Positions 15,528-22,955 of a stretch of DNA of 24,920 bases are shown here, in pieces. A program made the position numbers and the translations under genes. The stretch lies in contig DAOMFL010000054.1 of the NCBI GenBank assembly GCA_035429805.1, positions 1-24,920 on the forward strand. Reading direction: 5' to 3'. A model generated the notes under the pieces. The model was not told the DNA's origin. It saw nothing but the letters and a program-made list of their open reading frames with translations, and made no database searches. The DNA comes from JALORV01 sp035429805 (lineage in GTDB: Bacteria > Pseudomonadota > Gammaproteobacteria > Burkholderiales > Burkholderiaceae_F). Every line of letters begins with the position of its first letter. Position 1 is the first letter of the stretch.

Positions 15528-15552
15528 GGCATACTGATGCTGCCAGTATGCC
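15528..15552. promoter_or_regulatory. 9-bp dyad in the gdhB-exonuclease divergent promoter region
   Basis: GGCATACTG at 15528-15536 and CAGTATGCC at 15544-15552 form perfect inverted 9-mers separated by seven bases. The dyad lies 42-66 bp before the gdhB start, a position suited to an operator, and each arm also holds a CATACT hexamer that could serve as a -10 box. The same 9-mer CAGTATGCC recurs at 22961-22969 between prpF and queC. Confidence 0.4.
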
Positions 15553-15596
15553 CGCGCCAGCGCCTGCACCGCGCCGCTGCCCTCCCCGGCCTGCCG

Positions 15597-15602
15597 GATA
15601 AT
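15597..15602 (+). promoter_or_regulatory. Possible -10 box of the exonuclease gene
   Basis: GATAAT lies 22 bases before the ATG at 15625, leaving room for a short leader with the Shine-Dalgarno GAGG at 15616-15619. No good -35 box is seen 17 bp upstream. Confidence 0.3.
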
Positions 15603-15624
15603 CGGCACCCGCTCCGAGGCCCCG

Positions 15625-17070
15625 ATGTTCCCCGTCTTCGCTCCCCGCCTGGCCTTCATCGACGTCGAGACGACCGGTTCGAACCCCGAACGCGAGCGTG
15701 TGACCGAAGTCGGACTGGTGGGCGTCGACTTCGACGGCGACGCCGTGCGCGTGACGGAGTGGTCGTCACTGCTCAATCCGGGCGTGCCGATCCCGCCGGA
15801 GATCCAGTGGCTGACCGGCATCACGAACGACATGGTGCGTGGCGCACCGACGTTCGCCGACATTGCCAGCGACCTGTACGACCGCCTCGACGGCGCGGTC
15901 TTCGTCGCGCACAACGCGCGCTTCGACTACGGCTTCCTGCGCGCGGAATTCACCCGCGCCGGGCTCAACTTCCACGCGAAGACGCTGTGCACGGTGCGGC
16001 TGTCGCGCCACCTGTATCCGGACCGCGCCCCGCACACACTGGACGCGATCATCGAGCGCTTCGGATTGGGCGGCGAGCAGCGCCATCGCGCGCTCGGCGA
16101 CGCCCGCGTGCTGTGGCGCCTGCTGCAGGCGCTGGCGGAGCGTCACCCGCCGGCGGAGCTCGAACTGGCTATCGCCACGCTGCTGCGCCGGCCCAGTCTG
16201 CCGCCACACCTGCCTCCGGACGCGCTCGACGGCATTCCGCACGCGCCCGGGGTCTATCAGTTCTACGGGCTCAATGGCCATCCGATCTACATCGGCAAGA
16301 GCGTCGACCTGAAGGCACGCGTCGCCGGCCACTTCAGCTCCGAGCATCGGGCCGCGCGCGAGCTGCGGCTGTCACAGGAAGTGCATCGGCTGGAGTGGGA
16401 GGAGACCGCCGGCGAACTGGGCGCGCTGCTGCGCGAGAGCGAGCTGATCAAGACACGCCTGCCGGCACACAACGTCGCCCGGCGCCGCAAGCAGAACCAG
16501 GTCATGTTGCGCATCGGAAAGGACGGGCTTGCTTACCTCAAGGCGGAAAGCGTTCCGTCCGACGCTTTCGGTGACGTCTACGGTCCATTCGGCTCGCGCG
16601 CGTCGGCACGCCGCATGCTGGCCGCGCTCGCCTCGGAGCACGGCCTTTGCATGAAGATGCTGGGACTCGAGGGTCGCCGCCGCGATGCCGCGGGCACGCC
16701 GTGCTTCAATCACCAGTTGCACCGCTGTCGCGGCGCCTGCATCGGCGCGGAGCCGCGGGACGAGCACGCCGCGCGACTGCGCGAGCTCATTGCATCGTGG
16801 CGCATACCTCCGTGGCCGCACGCCGGGCCGATCGCCCTCATCGAGCGCAATCCGGCGCGCTTCCGCGAGCAGATTCACGTCTTCGACCAGTGGTGCTGGC
16901 TCGGTTCGGTCGCGACCCTCGATGCGGCCGAAGCACTCGCGCGCGGCGCGACACGCATTTTCGAGGCGGACGCGGCGCGGCTTGCGCTGCAGGCTCTCGA
17001 AGGCCGGCTCGAAGTCGAATGTGTCGGGCTTGCCCTTCCGCAAGCGGACCGGGCTGCGGCCGCGGCATGA
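15625..17070 (+). CDS. DEDDh exonuclease / GIY-YIG nuclease fusion with UvrC-like cysteine cluster
   Basis: The 481-residue protein has two nuclease modules. Residues about 8-165 are a DnaQ-like 3'-5' exonuclease with Exo I FIDVETTG (D13, E15), Exo II HNARFDYG (D101) and Exo III HRALGD (H154, D159), so all metal ligands are present. From about 205 it is a UvrC/Cho-type GIY-YIG endonuclease: GVYQFYG at 209, YIGK at 222-225, and the catalytic Glu in LLRESELIK (E271). Further on come four cysteines (C342, C360, C368, C372) matching the 8- and 4-residue spacing of the UvrC iron-sulfur ligands. The UvrC C-terminal RNase H-like and helix-hairpin-helix domains are absent. A role in DNA repair, incising near lesions as Cho does and trimming, is inferred. 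The ATG at 15625 follows GAGG by five bases. The DUF302 gene lies 27 bp downstream. Confidence 0.9.
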   Translation: MFPVFAPRLAFIDVETTGSNPERERVTEVGLVGVDFDGDAVRVTEWSSLLNPGVPIPPEIQWLTGITNDMVRGAPTFADIASDLYDRLDGAVFVAHNARFDYGFLRAEFTRAGLNFHAKTLCTVRLSRHLYPDRAPHTLDAIIERFGLGGEQRHRALGDARVLWRLLQALAERHPPAELELAIATLLRRPSLPPHLPPDALDGIPHAPGVYQFYGLNGHPIYIGKSVDLKARVAGHFSSEHRAARELRLSQEVHRLEWEETAGELGALLRESELIKTRLPAHNVARRRKQNQVMLRIGKDGLAYLKAESVPSDAFGDVYGPFGSRASARRMLAALASEHGLCMKMLGLEGRRRDAAGTPCFNHQLHRCRGACIGAEPRDEHAARLRELIASWRIPPWPHAGPIALIERNPARFREQIHVFDQWCWLGSVATLDAAEALARGATRIFEADAARLALQALEGRLEVECVGLALPQADRAAAAA

Positions 17071-17097
17071 TTTCCAACTCTGCATGAGAGGTGCGTG

Positions 17098-17490
17098 ATG
17101 AAGAACGCCTATGGTTTCGGCAAGACGGTGTCGCTCGGCTTCGACGACGCCGTGCAGAAGGTGACCGCCGAGTTGTCGAAGGAAGGCTTCGGCGTGCTCA
17201 CCGAGATCGATGTCAAGGCAACGATGAAAAAGAAGCTCGACATCGACGTGAAGCCGTACCGCATCCTCGGCGCGTGCAATCCGCCGCTGGCGCGCCGCGC
17301 ACTCGAGGCCGAGCCGACGATCGGTCTGCTGCTGCCCTGCAATGTGGTCGTCCGCGAATCCGACGACGGGCATGTCCAGGTCGAGTTCATGGACCCGGAC
17401 GCGATGAAGCAGCTGTCGAGCAGCGCTGCGCTCGGCGCGGTGGCTGCCGAAGTGCGCGCAAAGCTTCAGCGGGTGATGGAAGCGGTCTGA
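17098..17490 (+). CDS. DUF302 family protein
   Basis: The 130-residue protein shows the DUF302 pattern: an amphipathic start followed by FDDAVQKVTAELSKEGFGVLTEIDV, then YRILGACNPPLARRAL and a hydrophobic LLLPCNVVVRE strand. The structure is known to be a small alpha/beta fold; the function is unknown, and members occur near metal or stress genes. The ATG at 17098 is favoured over a GTG at 17095 because GAGAGG (17086-17091) is then six bases away. It begins 27 bp after the exonuclease stop and may share its transcript. It converges with the unknown gene downstream, with a gap of 31 bp. Confidence 0.87.
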   Translation: MKNAYGFGKTVSLGFDDAVQKVTAELSKEGFGVLTEIDVKATMKKKLDIDVKPYRILGACNPPLARRALEAEPTIGLLLPCNVVVRESDDGHVQVEFMDPDAMKQLSSSAALGAVAAEVRAKLQRVMEAV

Positions 17491-17521
17491 AGCCGGTCAG
17501 GCGGACGCCGGCCTGCCACGC

Positions 17522-17914
17522 TCACGGCGACCCCGGGACGTCGTCGGGCAGCATCGCCACCGCATCTCGCAGCGCGACGCCCGGCCGCAGGCCGAGGCGG
17601 CTGGCCCCGGCGTTAACGCGCGAGACCACACCCGAATCCCAGGTGTCGCGGGCCTCGCCGATACGTGCGGAGAGGTGTGACACCGCGACCGCCGCGAGGC
17701 CGTGCCGGTCGAGCTGCGCGAGCGCTGCAATGCCGGCTCCGTCCTTGCCGATGCCGGCATCGTTGAACACATAGAGCCGTGCGGCAACTGCGCACGCATA
17801 GGGCGCGACCGAGAGTCCGCCGTGCGAACCGGTCACTACGACGAGCCCCGTGTGCGCCGGCGTGACCTGGGTCACGGTGTCGAGCAGCACGACATGGGGC
17901 GGAATGGCATTCAC
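17522..17914 (-). CDS. Conserved protein of unknown function with a TGSHGG motif
   Basis: The 130-residue product reads like a compact alpha/beta domain: the strand-like LVVVTGSHGGLSVA at about 24-37, then LYVFNDAGIGKDGAGI at about 47-62, and AAVAVSHLSARIGEARD near 76-92. The glycine-rich TGSHGG and NDAGxGKDxAGI motifs are of the sort found in conserved hypothetical proteins, and I believe I have seen the second motif in such families, but I cannot name one. The frame is open further upstream (to 18112) into the anti-sigma gene. The GTG at 17914 is chosen because GGGAG precedes it by seven bases and the motif-bearing region starts there. It lies 62 bp after the putative anti-sigma gene on the same strand and may be the last gene of that unit. 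Confidence 0.65.
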   Translation of the reverse strand: MNAIPPHVVLLDTVTQVTPAHTGLVVVTGSHGGLSVAPYACAVAARLYVFNDAGIGKDGAGIAALAQLDRHGLAAVAVSHLSARIGEARDTWDSGVVSRVNAGASRLGLRPGVALRDAVAMLPDDVPGSP

Positions 17915-17976
17915 GCGGCTTCTCCCGCTCCCGGTTCCCTGCCAGCGCTCAGGCAGCCGCCGTCGCGTCCTTGCCC

Positions 17977-18924
17977 CTAGCGTGTGCCCGTCGGCGGCAG
18001 CGCTTCGGGCGGGATGACGGCCTGCGGATACCGCTCCCTGAACTGCTTCAACTCGGCATCGGCCTCCGCGTGCCTGCCCTCCCGGCGCAGCTTGATGATG
18101 CGCTCGAGCCATGGGCCGACGGCGTTCGCCGCGGTCGCATCGGCCTCGCTGCGCACGGCCCCGGATGCCGCGCCAAGTGGGGCCGGCGCAGGCGCGGCGA
18201 CGGCGGCGGCCTCGTTGCTCCGGCGTTCGGCCGTATCACCGCGGGCGGCCTGCCGCTTTGCCAGAGGCAGGGGGGCTTCCGCCTCCGCCGACGTGGCGCC
18301 CACGGCGTCCGTGGCGGGCGCGGCAGGCCGCTGGGCCATGATAGGCGGAGCCGCTGCGGGAGCTGAAGCCGGTGCCTGCGGGGCGGTCGCTTCTTCCTTC
18401 GCACGCCCTGCCGACGGCACAGTGACTTTCGCCTCCGCGACCGGCGGCGCGGCATCACGCATCGGCCTCACGGCCGCGTCTTTCGATTGAGCAGCGGCCG
18501 CCTGTGAGGATGCACGCTCCCTGGCGAGCGAGGGCGGCGGCGGCGTGGCCGAGCTTTCGAGCGCCTTGTCGACTGCAGGGGCGCTGGCCACGCTTGGTGG
18601 CGCAGGTACAGCGGCGGGAGCCGGAACACCCGAGGCGGCAGGTTCCGCGGGCGGTGTGAAGGTCGGCATGTCCTGCTCGGTGCGCACGGCAAGCATCACC
18701 GCGAGCGTCGAGAGCAGCACGGCGGCCGCAGCCGCCATCGGCCAGCGCGGCATTCTGCGCGCCGGTGCGGCGGTCGGAGCGGCGGCGTCGCGCGGGCCAG
18801 CGTGGGCCTGGCGTGCGGCCGCCGCCAGGATCGCGGCACGCGTCGTCGCCGATGGCCGCTCATCGAGCGCCGTGCTGGCCGCGCGGTAGCCGCGCTGCAC
18901 CCTATCGGCGTCGTCGCCACTCAT
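17977..18924 (-). CDS. Putative membrane-anchored anti-sigma factor
   Basis: The 315-residue product has a short cytoplasmic N-terminus (1-60), one membrane segment at 61-80 (WPMAAAAAVLLSTLAVMLAV), a very long Ala/Pro-rich periplasmic linker and a conserved C-terminal stretch GPWLERIIKLRREGRHAEAD followed by LKQFRERYP. The N-terminal segment lacks the His-x3-Cys-x2-Cys zinc motif of common anti-sigma factors. The role is inferred from position: its start overlaps the sigma-factor stop (ATGA) and the topology fits. The ATG at 18924 is preferred to that at 18930 because GGAGG then lies seven bases upstream instead of one. The C-terminal motif may bind a periplasmic partner or signal. Low-complexity composition makes the middle part uninformative. 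Confidence 0.75.
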   Translation of the reverse strand: MSGDDADRVQRGYRAASTALDERPSATTRAAILAAAARQAHAGPRDAAAPTAAPARRMPRWPMAAAAAVLLSTLAVMLAVRTEQDMPTFTPPAEPAASGVPAPAAVPAPPSVASAPAVDKALESSATPPPPSLARERASSQAAAAQSKDAAVRPMRDAAPPVAEAKVTVPSAGRAKEEATAPQAPASAPAAAPPIMAQRPAAPATDAVGATSAEAEAPLPLAKRQAARGDTAERRSNEAAAVAAPAPAPLGAASGAVRSEADATAANAVGPWLERIIKLRREGRHAEADAELKQFRERYPQAVIPPEALPPTGTR

Positions 18925-19490
18925 TGCCATGCCTCCATGGCCGACCGCAGCTTCGCCATCGCGTAGCGCAGCCGGCTCTTCACCGTCTCGTGCCCGGACT
19001 GCGTGACGGTGGCGATCTCCTCAAGGGACAGCCCGCTTTCGGCCTGCAGTAGGAACGCCTCGCGCTGCGCCGGCGGCAACGCTTCTACCGCGTCCACGAA
19101 CGCCCGCGCCTGCGCCCGCGACACGGTCTGCACGTCCGGCCGGTCCGCCTCAGAGCCTGGCACATCGAGCGGCGCATCGTCCGGGTCATTGGCAGCCTCG
19201 TCCAAGCTCACCGCGTCGTCGCGGCTACGCCAATGATCGACGATCTTGCTGCGCGCCACCGTGTAGAGCCAGGTCGAGAACTTGGCGCGCGGCTCGAAAC
19301 GAGCGGCGTTGCGAATCACGGCCATCCAGGTTTCCTGCAGCAGGTCGTCGGCCAGCGCCGGGGCTGCGCCCTGCCGCAGGAAGTAGCGGTAGACCGGTCG
19401 CTCATGCCGTTCATACAGTTCGCCGAACGCGCGCGCGTCCCCGGCCGCATAGGCGGCCAGCAGTTCCTCGTCGCTCGGACCGGCGCTCAT
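18921..19490 (-). CDS. ECF-type sigma-70 family RNA polymerase sigma factor
   Basis: The 189-residue protein has sigma region 2 at about 12-90 (ARAFGELYERHERPVYRYF, DDLLQETWMAVIRN, FSTWLYTVARSKIVDHWR) and sigma region 4 at about 137-183 (LPPAQREAFLLQAESGLSLEEIA, then the recognition helix HETVKSRLRYAMAKLR). It lacks regions 1 and 3, so it is an extracytoplasmic-function sigma factor that would redirect RNA polymerase to a stress or envelope regulon. The frame extends to a GTG at 19550, but the ATG at 19490 lies just before the conserved domain; no strong Shine-Dalgarno decides between them. It is followed with a 4-base overlap by the putative anti-sigma gene and preceded by the secreted-protein gene (83 bp gap). 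Confidence 0.93.
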   Translation of the reverse strand: MSAGPSDEELLAAYAAGDARAFGELYERHERPVYRYFLRQGAAPALADDLLQETWMAVIRNAARFEPRAKFSTWLYTVARSKIVDHWRSRDDAVSLDEAANDPDDAPLDVPGSEADRPDVQTVSRAQARAFVDAVEALPPAQREAFLLQAESGLSLEEIATVTQSGHETVKSRLRYAMAKLRSAMEAWQ

Positions 19491-19573
19491 CGCGGGCGAT
19501 TCTGCCCCCGCTTTCCGCCGGCCGATCGCCGCGACTGCTCCCGAAAACACGCCCGTCCGCTGCGCGGAATGAC

Positions 19574-20395
19574 TCAGCGTGGCGGGTCAGGCACGAAACC
19601 CGCAGTCGCCGGGAACGGGTTGGGGACAATGCGCGACCGCGGGATCACGCCCATGGCGATCAGGTTGTCGCGACTGTCGTAGTGGATCACGATCAGTTCG
19701 TTCGGGACGGACTGCGCGCGCTCGAACTCGGTGTAGCTGGTAACGGAGCGTTCGCTGCGCCCGTGGCCGGTTCCAAGGCTTTGCTCGGTGGCGGAGGACC
19801 GGTCGGCACGCTGGCGTGATTCGGCCTCGTTGGCGGAGCCTGCACCCGCGGCGGGCGCCGGCGCTTCGTCGCGCGCGGCCGTCGACTTCTCCTGGCGCGA
19901 CACCACCGGCGGCACCGGGTCCGGTTTCGGCCGTTCACGAAACACCGCGACGCCAATGACACCGACGTTGTCCGGGCGTCCGGTACGCGCGGCGTAGGAA
20001 TTCGCCAGTGCGGTGAACTCGAACGCCGCCACGCGCGTCAGGTCCTTGCGCCAGCCCGTGATCTGCGCGTACTGACCGTTCCCGAGCACGTAGCCGGTCT
20101 GGTCCTGCGCTGCCGTTTCGCCGCTGACGACGTTCACGCCGTCGACGGACACGACCGCCAGCGCCCGGCCGCCGGCGCGGTTCGACAGCGTGATCGCGTA
20201 GCGGCTGCCGGGTTTGCCGGGCACCCACCAGCGCCCGTTGTGCCAGTACATCGGCAGTGTCTCGCCGGTGGCGCGGTCCAGCACCTGCACGTCGACGAGG
20301 GAGCCGATCGCACCGGCCGGAGGGGTGACGAACAACGCCGCAGCCGCGATCGCGCCGAGGCAGGCAGAACGGGTAATTCGGAGGAACGGCAGCAT
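19574..20395 (-). CDS. Secreted protein of unknown function, first gene of the ECF sigma unit
   Basis: The 273-residue product starts with a signal peptide (1 to about 29, ending PPAGA), so it is exported. The mature part has a conserved-looking domain, MYWHNGRWWVPGKPGSRY then VVSVDGVNVVSGETA and AARTGRPDNVGVIGVAVF, then a Pro/Ala/Ser-rich linker, and a basic-aromatic C-terminus with VIHYDSRDNLIAMGVI. I recall proteins with the PDNVGVIGVAVF-type motif beside ECF sigma genes in betaproteobacteria, but no function is known to me. Co-localisation suggests it is the target or sensor partner of the sigma system, which is inference. The ATG at 20395 is preceded by AGGAGA with a six-base spacer. Confidence 0.8.
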   Translation of the reverse strand: MLPFLRITRSACLGAIAAAALFVTPPAGAIGSLVDVQVLDRATGETLPMYWHNGRWWVPGKPGSRYAITLSNRAGGRALAVVSVDGVNVVSGETAAQDQTGYVLGNGQYAQITGWRKDLTRVAAFEFTALANSYAARTGRPDNVGVIGVAVFRERPKPDPVPPVVSRQEKSTAARDEAPAPAAGAGSANEAESRQRADRSSATEQSLGTGHGRSERSVTSYTEFERAQSVPNELIVIHYDSRDNLIAMGVIPRSRIVPNPFPATAGFVPDPPR

Positions 20396-20456
20396 CGGAG
20401 GTCTCCTGGTTGGGGCCGATGCCCTGTGAACGGCGCATCGGAGACAATGGGGTTAA

Positions 20457-21257
20457 ATGGACGCTCCGACCCCGATGACCGACCTGCCCGGCCTGCTGCG
20501 CCACCACCGCTCGATCCGCCGCTACCTGCCCACGCCGATCGATCCGGCGCTGATCGATGAGGTCTGCGCGGACGCGATCGCCGGCGGCTCGTCGTCCGGC
20601 AACCTCAACAGCATCTCAATCGTGCTGACTCGTGACCCTGACCGGAAGCACCGGCTGTACGAGCTGCACAGCGAACAGCCGATGGTGCTGGAAGCACCGC
20701 TGGTGATGACCTTCTGCGCCGACTGGCACCGCACGCGCACCTGGCTCGCCCGGCGCGGCGCGCGCGACAACTTCAACAACCTGCTCGGCTACCACGTCGC
20801 CGCCTACGACGCGATGATCGTCGCGCAGAACGTCTGTCTCGGCTTCGAGGCACGCGGCATCGGCATCTGCTACATGGGCACGACACTGTTTTCGCTGCCC
20901 GAACTGGTGGAGTTCCTGCAACTGCCCGAGACCGTCGTGCCGGTGACGTCGATCGTCGCCGGATATCCGGCCGAGGACCCGCCGAAGCGCGACCGCCTGC
21001 CGACGGCGGCTCTGGTGCATGACGAGGTCTACCGCGCGCCGACGCCGGCCGACATCGATGCCACTTATGCACAGCGCGAGGTGCGCGGCTGGCAGCGCTA
21101 CATGTCGGTGCCGGAGATCAAGGCCGCAATCGAGCGCGAGGGCATCACGTCGCTGGCGCAGTACTACACGTCGAGGATCAAGTACGACCCGGATTATTTC
21201 GTACCGAAGTCGGCGGAGATCCGCGCGCTGCTGCAGCAGCAGGGATTCCTCGACTGA
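20457..21257 (+). CDS. Nitroreductase family oxidoreductase (NfsA/FRP-like)
   Basis: The 266-residue product has the nitroreductase fold markers: HHRSIRRYLPTPIDPALID at the N-terminus, where the SIRRY segment binds FMN phosphate, GSSSGNLNS in place of the usual SSxNxQ flavin loop, and GIGICYMGTT followed by GYPAEDPPKRDRLP near 165-185. The C-terminus extends to YYTSRIKYDPDYF, as in NfsA-like flavin reductases. It would use NAD(P)H with FMN to reduce nitro or quinone compounds in the cytoplasm. The ATG at 20457 follows GGGG by a few bases; an ATG six codons downstream is the alternative. The stop overlaps the DUF1857 start by one base. Confidence 0.87.
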   Translation: MDAPTPMTDLPGLLRHHRSIRRYLPTPIDPALIDEVCADAIAGGSSSGNLNSISIVLTRDPDRKHRLYELHSEQPMVLEAPLVMTFCADWHRTRTWLARRGARDNFNNLLGYHVAAYDAMIVAQNVCLGFEARGIGICYMGTTLFSLPELVEFLQLPETVVPVTSIVAGYPAEDPPKRDRLPTAALVHDEVYRAPTPADIDATYAQREVRGWQRYMSVPEIKAAIEREGITSLAQYYTSRIKYDPDYFVPKSAEIRALLQQQGFLD

Positions 21258-21745
21258 TGCGCTTCGAACACCTGGTCCAGATCAACGATCCGCTGATGCC
21301 GCTGCTCACCGAGCTGTCGCGGGCGCAGCTGTGGCGCGGCCTCGTGCTGCGCGCGGAGGACCCGACGCAGTTCGTCGGCGGGCTCAACAGCGTGACGATC
21401 GATGCCCGGCGCGAACTCTCCGGCGTCACCGAGCTCGAGCGCACGCTAGATTTCGGCAGCTTTCGCGTGCGCGACCGTGTGCGTCTGTTCCCGCAGCAGC
21501 GCAGCGAGATCCACACCCCCGCCGGCGCGTCGTGGCCGGCGAGCCGCATGACAATCACGATCGAGGAGCCGACGCCGGATGCGCTCTTCCTGCGCTTCGT
21601 CTACGAGTCGGAGTCCGAGGTCGCCGGTGAAGGCGGACTGGACGAGACGACAGTGGCACTGCGGCAGCAGGCCTACCAGGGCGCGGACCTCGACACCGTC
21701 GTGCGCATCCGGGAACTCGCCGAAGCCGGTCGGCTCGCCGAGTAG
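21257..21745 (+). CDS. DUF1857 / AtaL-like SRPBCC family protein
   Basis: The 162-residue protein starts MRFEHLVQINDPL and continues LSRAQLWRGLVLRAEDP, the AtaL-like signature, followed by a START/SRPBCC-type beta-rich stretch (LERTLDFGSFRVRDRVRLFPQQR, MTITIEEPTPDALFLRFVY). Such folds hold a hydrophobic ligand, and relatives act in polyketide chemistry or have unknown roles. The ATG at 21257 shares one base with the nitroreductase stop, so the genes are coupled. The end lies 73 bp from the convergent prpF-like stop. Confidence 0.85.
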   Translation: MRFEHLVQINDPLMPLLTELSRAQLWRGLVLRAEDPTQFVGGLNSVTIDARRELSGVTELERTLDFGSFRVRDRVRLFPQQRSEIHTPAGASWPASRMTITIEEPTPDALFLRFVYESESEVAGEGGLDETTVALRQQAYQGADLDTVVRIRELAEAGRLAE

Positions 21746-21773
21746 TCGCTGCTCTTCGTTCCAGATGCGGAAG

Positions 21774-21787
21774 GCGCGCGGGCGCGC
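21774..21787. terminator. Possible terminator hairpin between DUF1857 and prpF genes
   Basis: GCGCGC at 21774-21779, two bases, then GCGCGC at 21782-21787 form a palindrome in the 73 bp convergent gap. There is no T-run on either side, so function as a terminator is uncertain. Confidence 0.25.
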
Positions 21788-21818
21788 AAGGCACTCTTCA
21801 ACCCGCCGTTACTGGCCG

Positions 21819-22955
21819 CTAGGGCAGGATGACCCGGCCCTCGAACAGGCGCCGCGCGGTGCGGTAGAAGCTGCCGGCCTGCGCGTACCAGCCGTCACGG
21901 TCCTTGCGCACCTCCGCGGCGACCGTCAGCACGCCGGAAGGCATGCCGAGCCGCAGCGGCCCGCGGCCCTGATAGTTCGCGATCGTATGCACCAGCGAGT
22001 CCGGCAGGCTCGCCGCCACGGCGACGCACAGCGACGCGGTGAGCGGCAGCGCGCGATGCGGCTGGTTGCTGGAGATCATTCTTACCGCGAGGTCGGCATC
22101 GCCCTCTCCCAGGCGGTCGCCGTTCAGCGTGGTCCAGGCGCGCGGCGACGAGACGATGCCGATCGACGGCGTGGTGATCCGGGCGCGCGCCGCGCTGACG
22201 TCGGGCGTGACCTTCATCGCGACCGAGGCCTGAGCTCGGATCGCCAGCAGCGCCTCCATCAGACGCGCATCGTGCTCGATCTGTTCGGGCGCCTCGGTGC
22301 CAGTGAGACCGAGGCTCTCCGCGCGCACGAACACACAGGCATTGGCGGCGTCAACCATCGACACGTCGATGCGGCCCACGCCTGGCACGTCGAGTTCCTC
22401 GATGACCTCGCCGGTCGGAAGCAGCTTGCCCGTGATCGCACCGCCGGGTTCGAGGAACTCGAGCTTGATCGGCGCTCCGGTGCCCGCCACGCCCGGGATC
22501 TCGAAGTCGCCAGTGTCCACGGCTTGGCCGTCGCGCACCTCGAACGAGGAATGGATGATCTTGCGCGTGTTGGTGTTGTAGATGCGTACCGTGGCACGGC
22601 CGTCGCCGACCTTCACCAGGCCCTCGTCGACCGCAAACGGCCCCACCGCGGAACTCATGTTGCCGCAGTTGCCGCTCATGTCGACTCGCGTGTCGCGGAC
22701 CGAAACCTGCGCGAAGGTGTAGTCGATGTCGGCGTCGGCGCGCGACGGTGGTCCGACGACGCAGACCTTGGACAGCGATGACAGTCCGCCGCCCATACCG
22801 TCGAGCTGACGGCCGTAGACGTCCGGGGAACCCATCGCGGCGGAGAAGAGAGCGTCCCACTCGGCCCGGTCGGCCGGCAGGTCCGATGACTTGAACACCA
22901 GGCCCTTGCTGGTGCCTCCCCGCATGAGCACCGCAGGGATCGTGCGCAGTCTCAT
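21819..22955 (-). CDS. PrpF-family isomerase (methylaconitate / oxalomesaconate type)
   Basis: The 378-residue product matches PrpF-family proteins of the diaminopimelate-epimerase fold. Recognition points are MRGGTSKGLVF at 11-21, the double-bond-isomerase cysteine C97 in SGNCGNMSS, and the repeat-half motif near VVGPPSR and IISSNQPH. Members isomerise unsaturated tricarboxylates, for example 2-methylaconitate cis/trans (PrpF) or 4-oxalomesaconate; which substrate applies here cannot be decided because no prpC/acnD or protocatechuate pathway genes are in the window. The frame stays open upstream to 23144, through queC, but the ATG at 22955 coincides with the conserved N-terminus. No Shine-Dalgarno precedes it, and a CATACT -10-like box lies seven bases ahead. 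Confidence 0.88.
   Translation of the reverse strand: MRLRTIPAVLMRGGTSKGLVFKSSDLPADRAEWDALFSAAMGSPDVYGRQLDGMGGGLSSLSKVCVVGPPSRADADIDYTFAQVSVRDTRVDMSGNCGNMSSAVGPFAVDEGLVKVGDGRATVRIYNTNTRKIIHSSFEVRDGQAVDTGDFEIPGVAGTGAPIKLEFLEPGGAITGKLLPTGEVIEELDVPGVGRIDVSMVDAANACVFVRAESLGLTGTEAPEQIEHDARLMEALLAIRAQASVAMKVTPDVSAARARITTPSIGIVSSPRAWTTLNGDRLGEGDADLAVRMISSNQPHRALPLTASLCVAVAASLPDSLVHTIANYQGRGPLRLGMPSGVLTVAAEVRKDRDGWYAQAGSFYRTARRLFEGRVILP

Noticed and set aside
10441..15537. A 1698-codon open frame opposite to the glutamate dehydrogenase gene
   Set aside because: The protein is rich in Arg, His, Gln and Ala with no recognisable domain, and lies antisense to a complete, well-conserved gene. GC-rich codon bias makes such long antisense frames common.
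17490..17521. Possible terminator in the 31 bp between DUF302 and the TGSHGG gene
   Set aside because: Only short imperfect stems (CAGGC/GCCTG) and direct-repeat-like GCCGG strings are visible; nothing exceeds chance in such GC-rich DNA.
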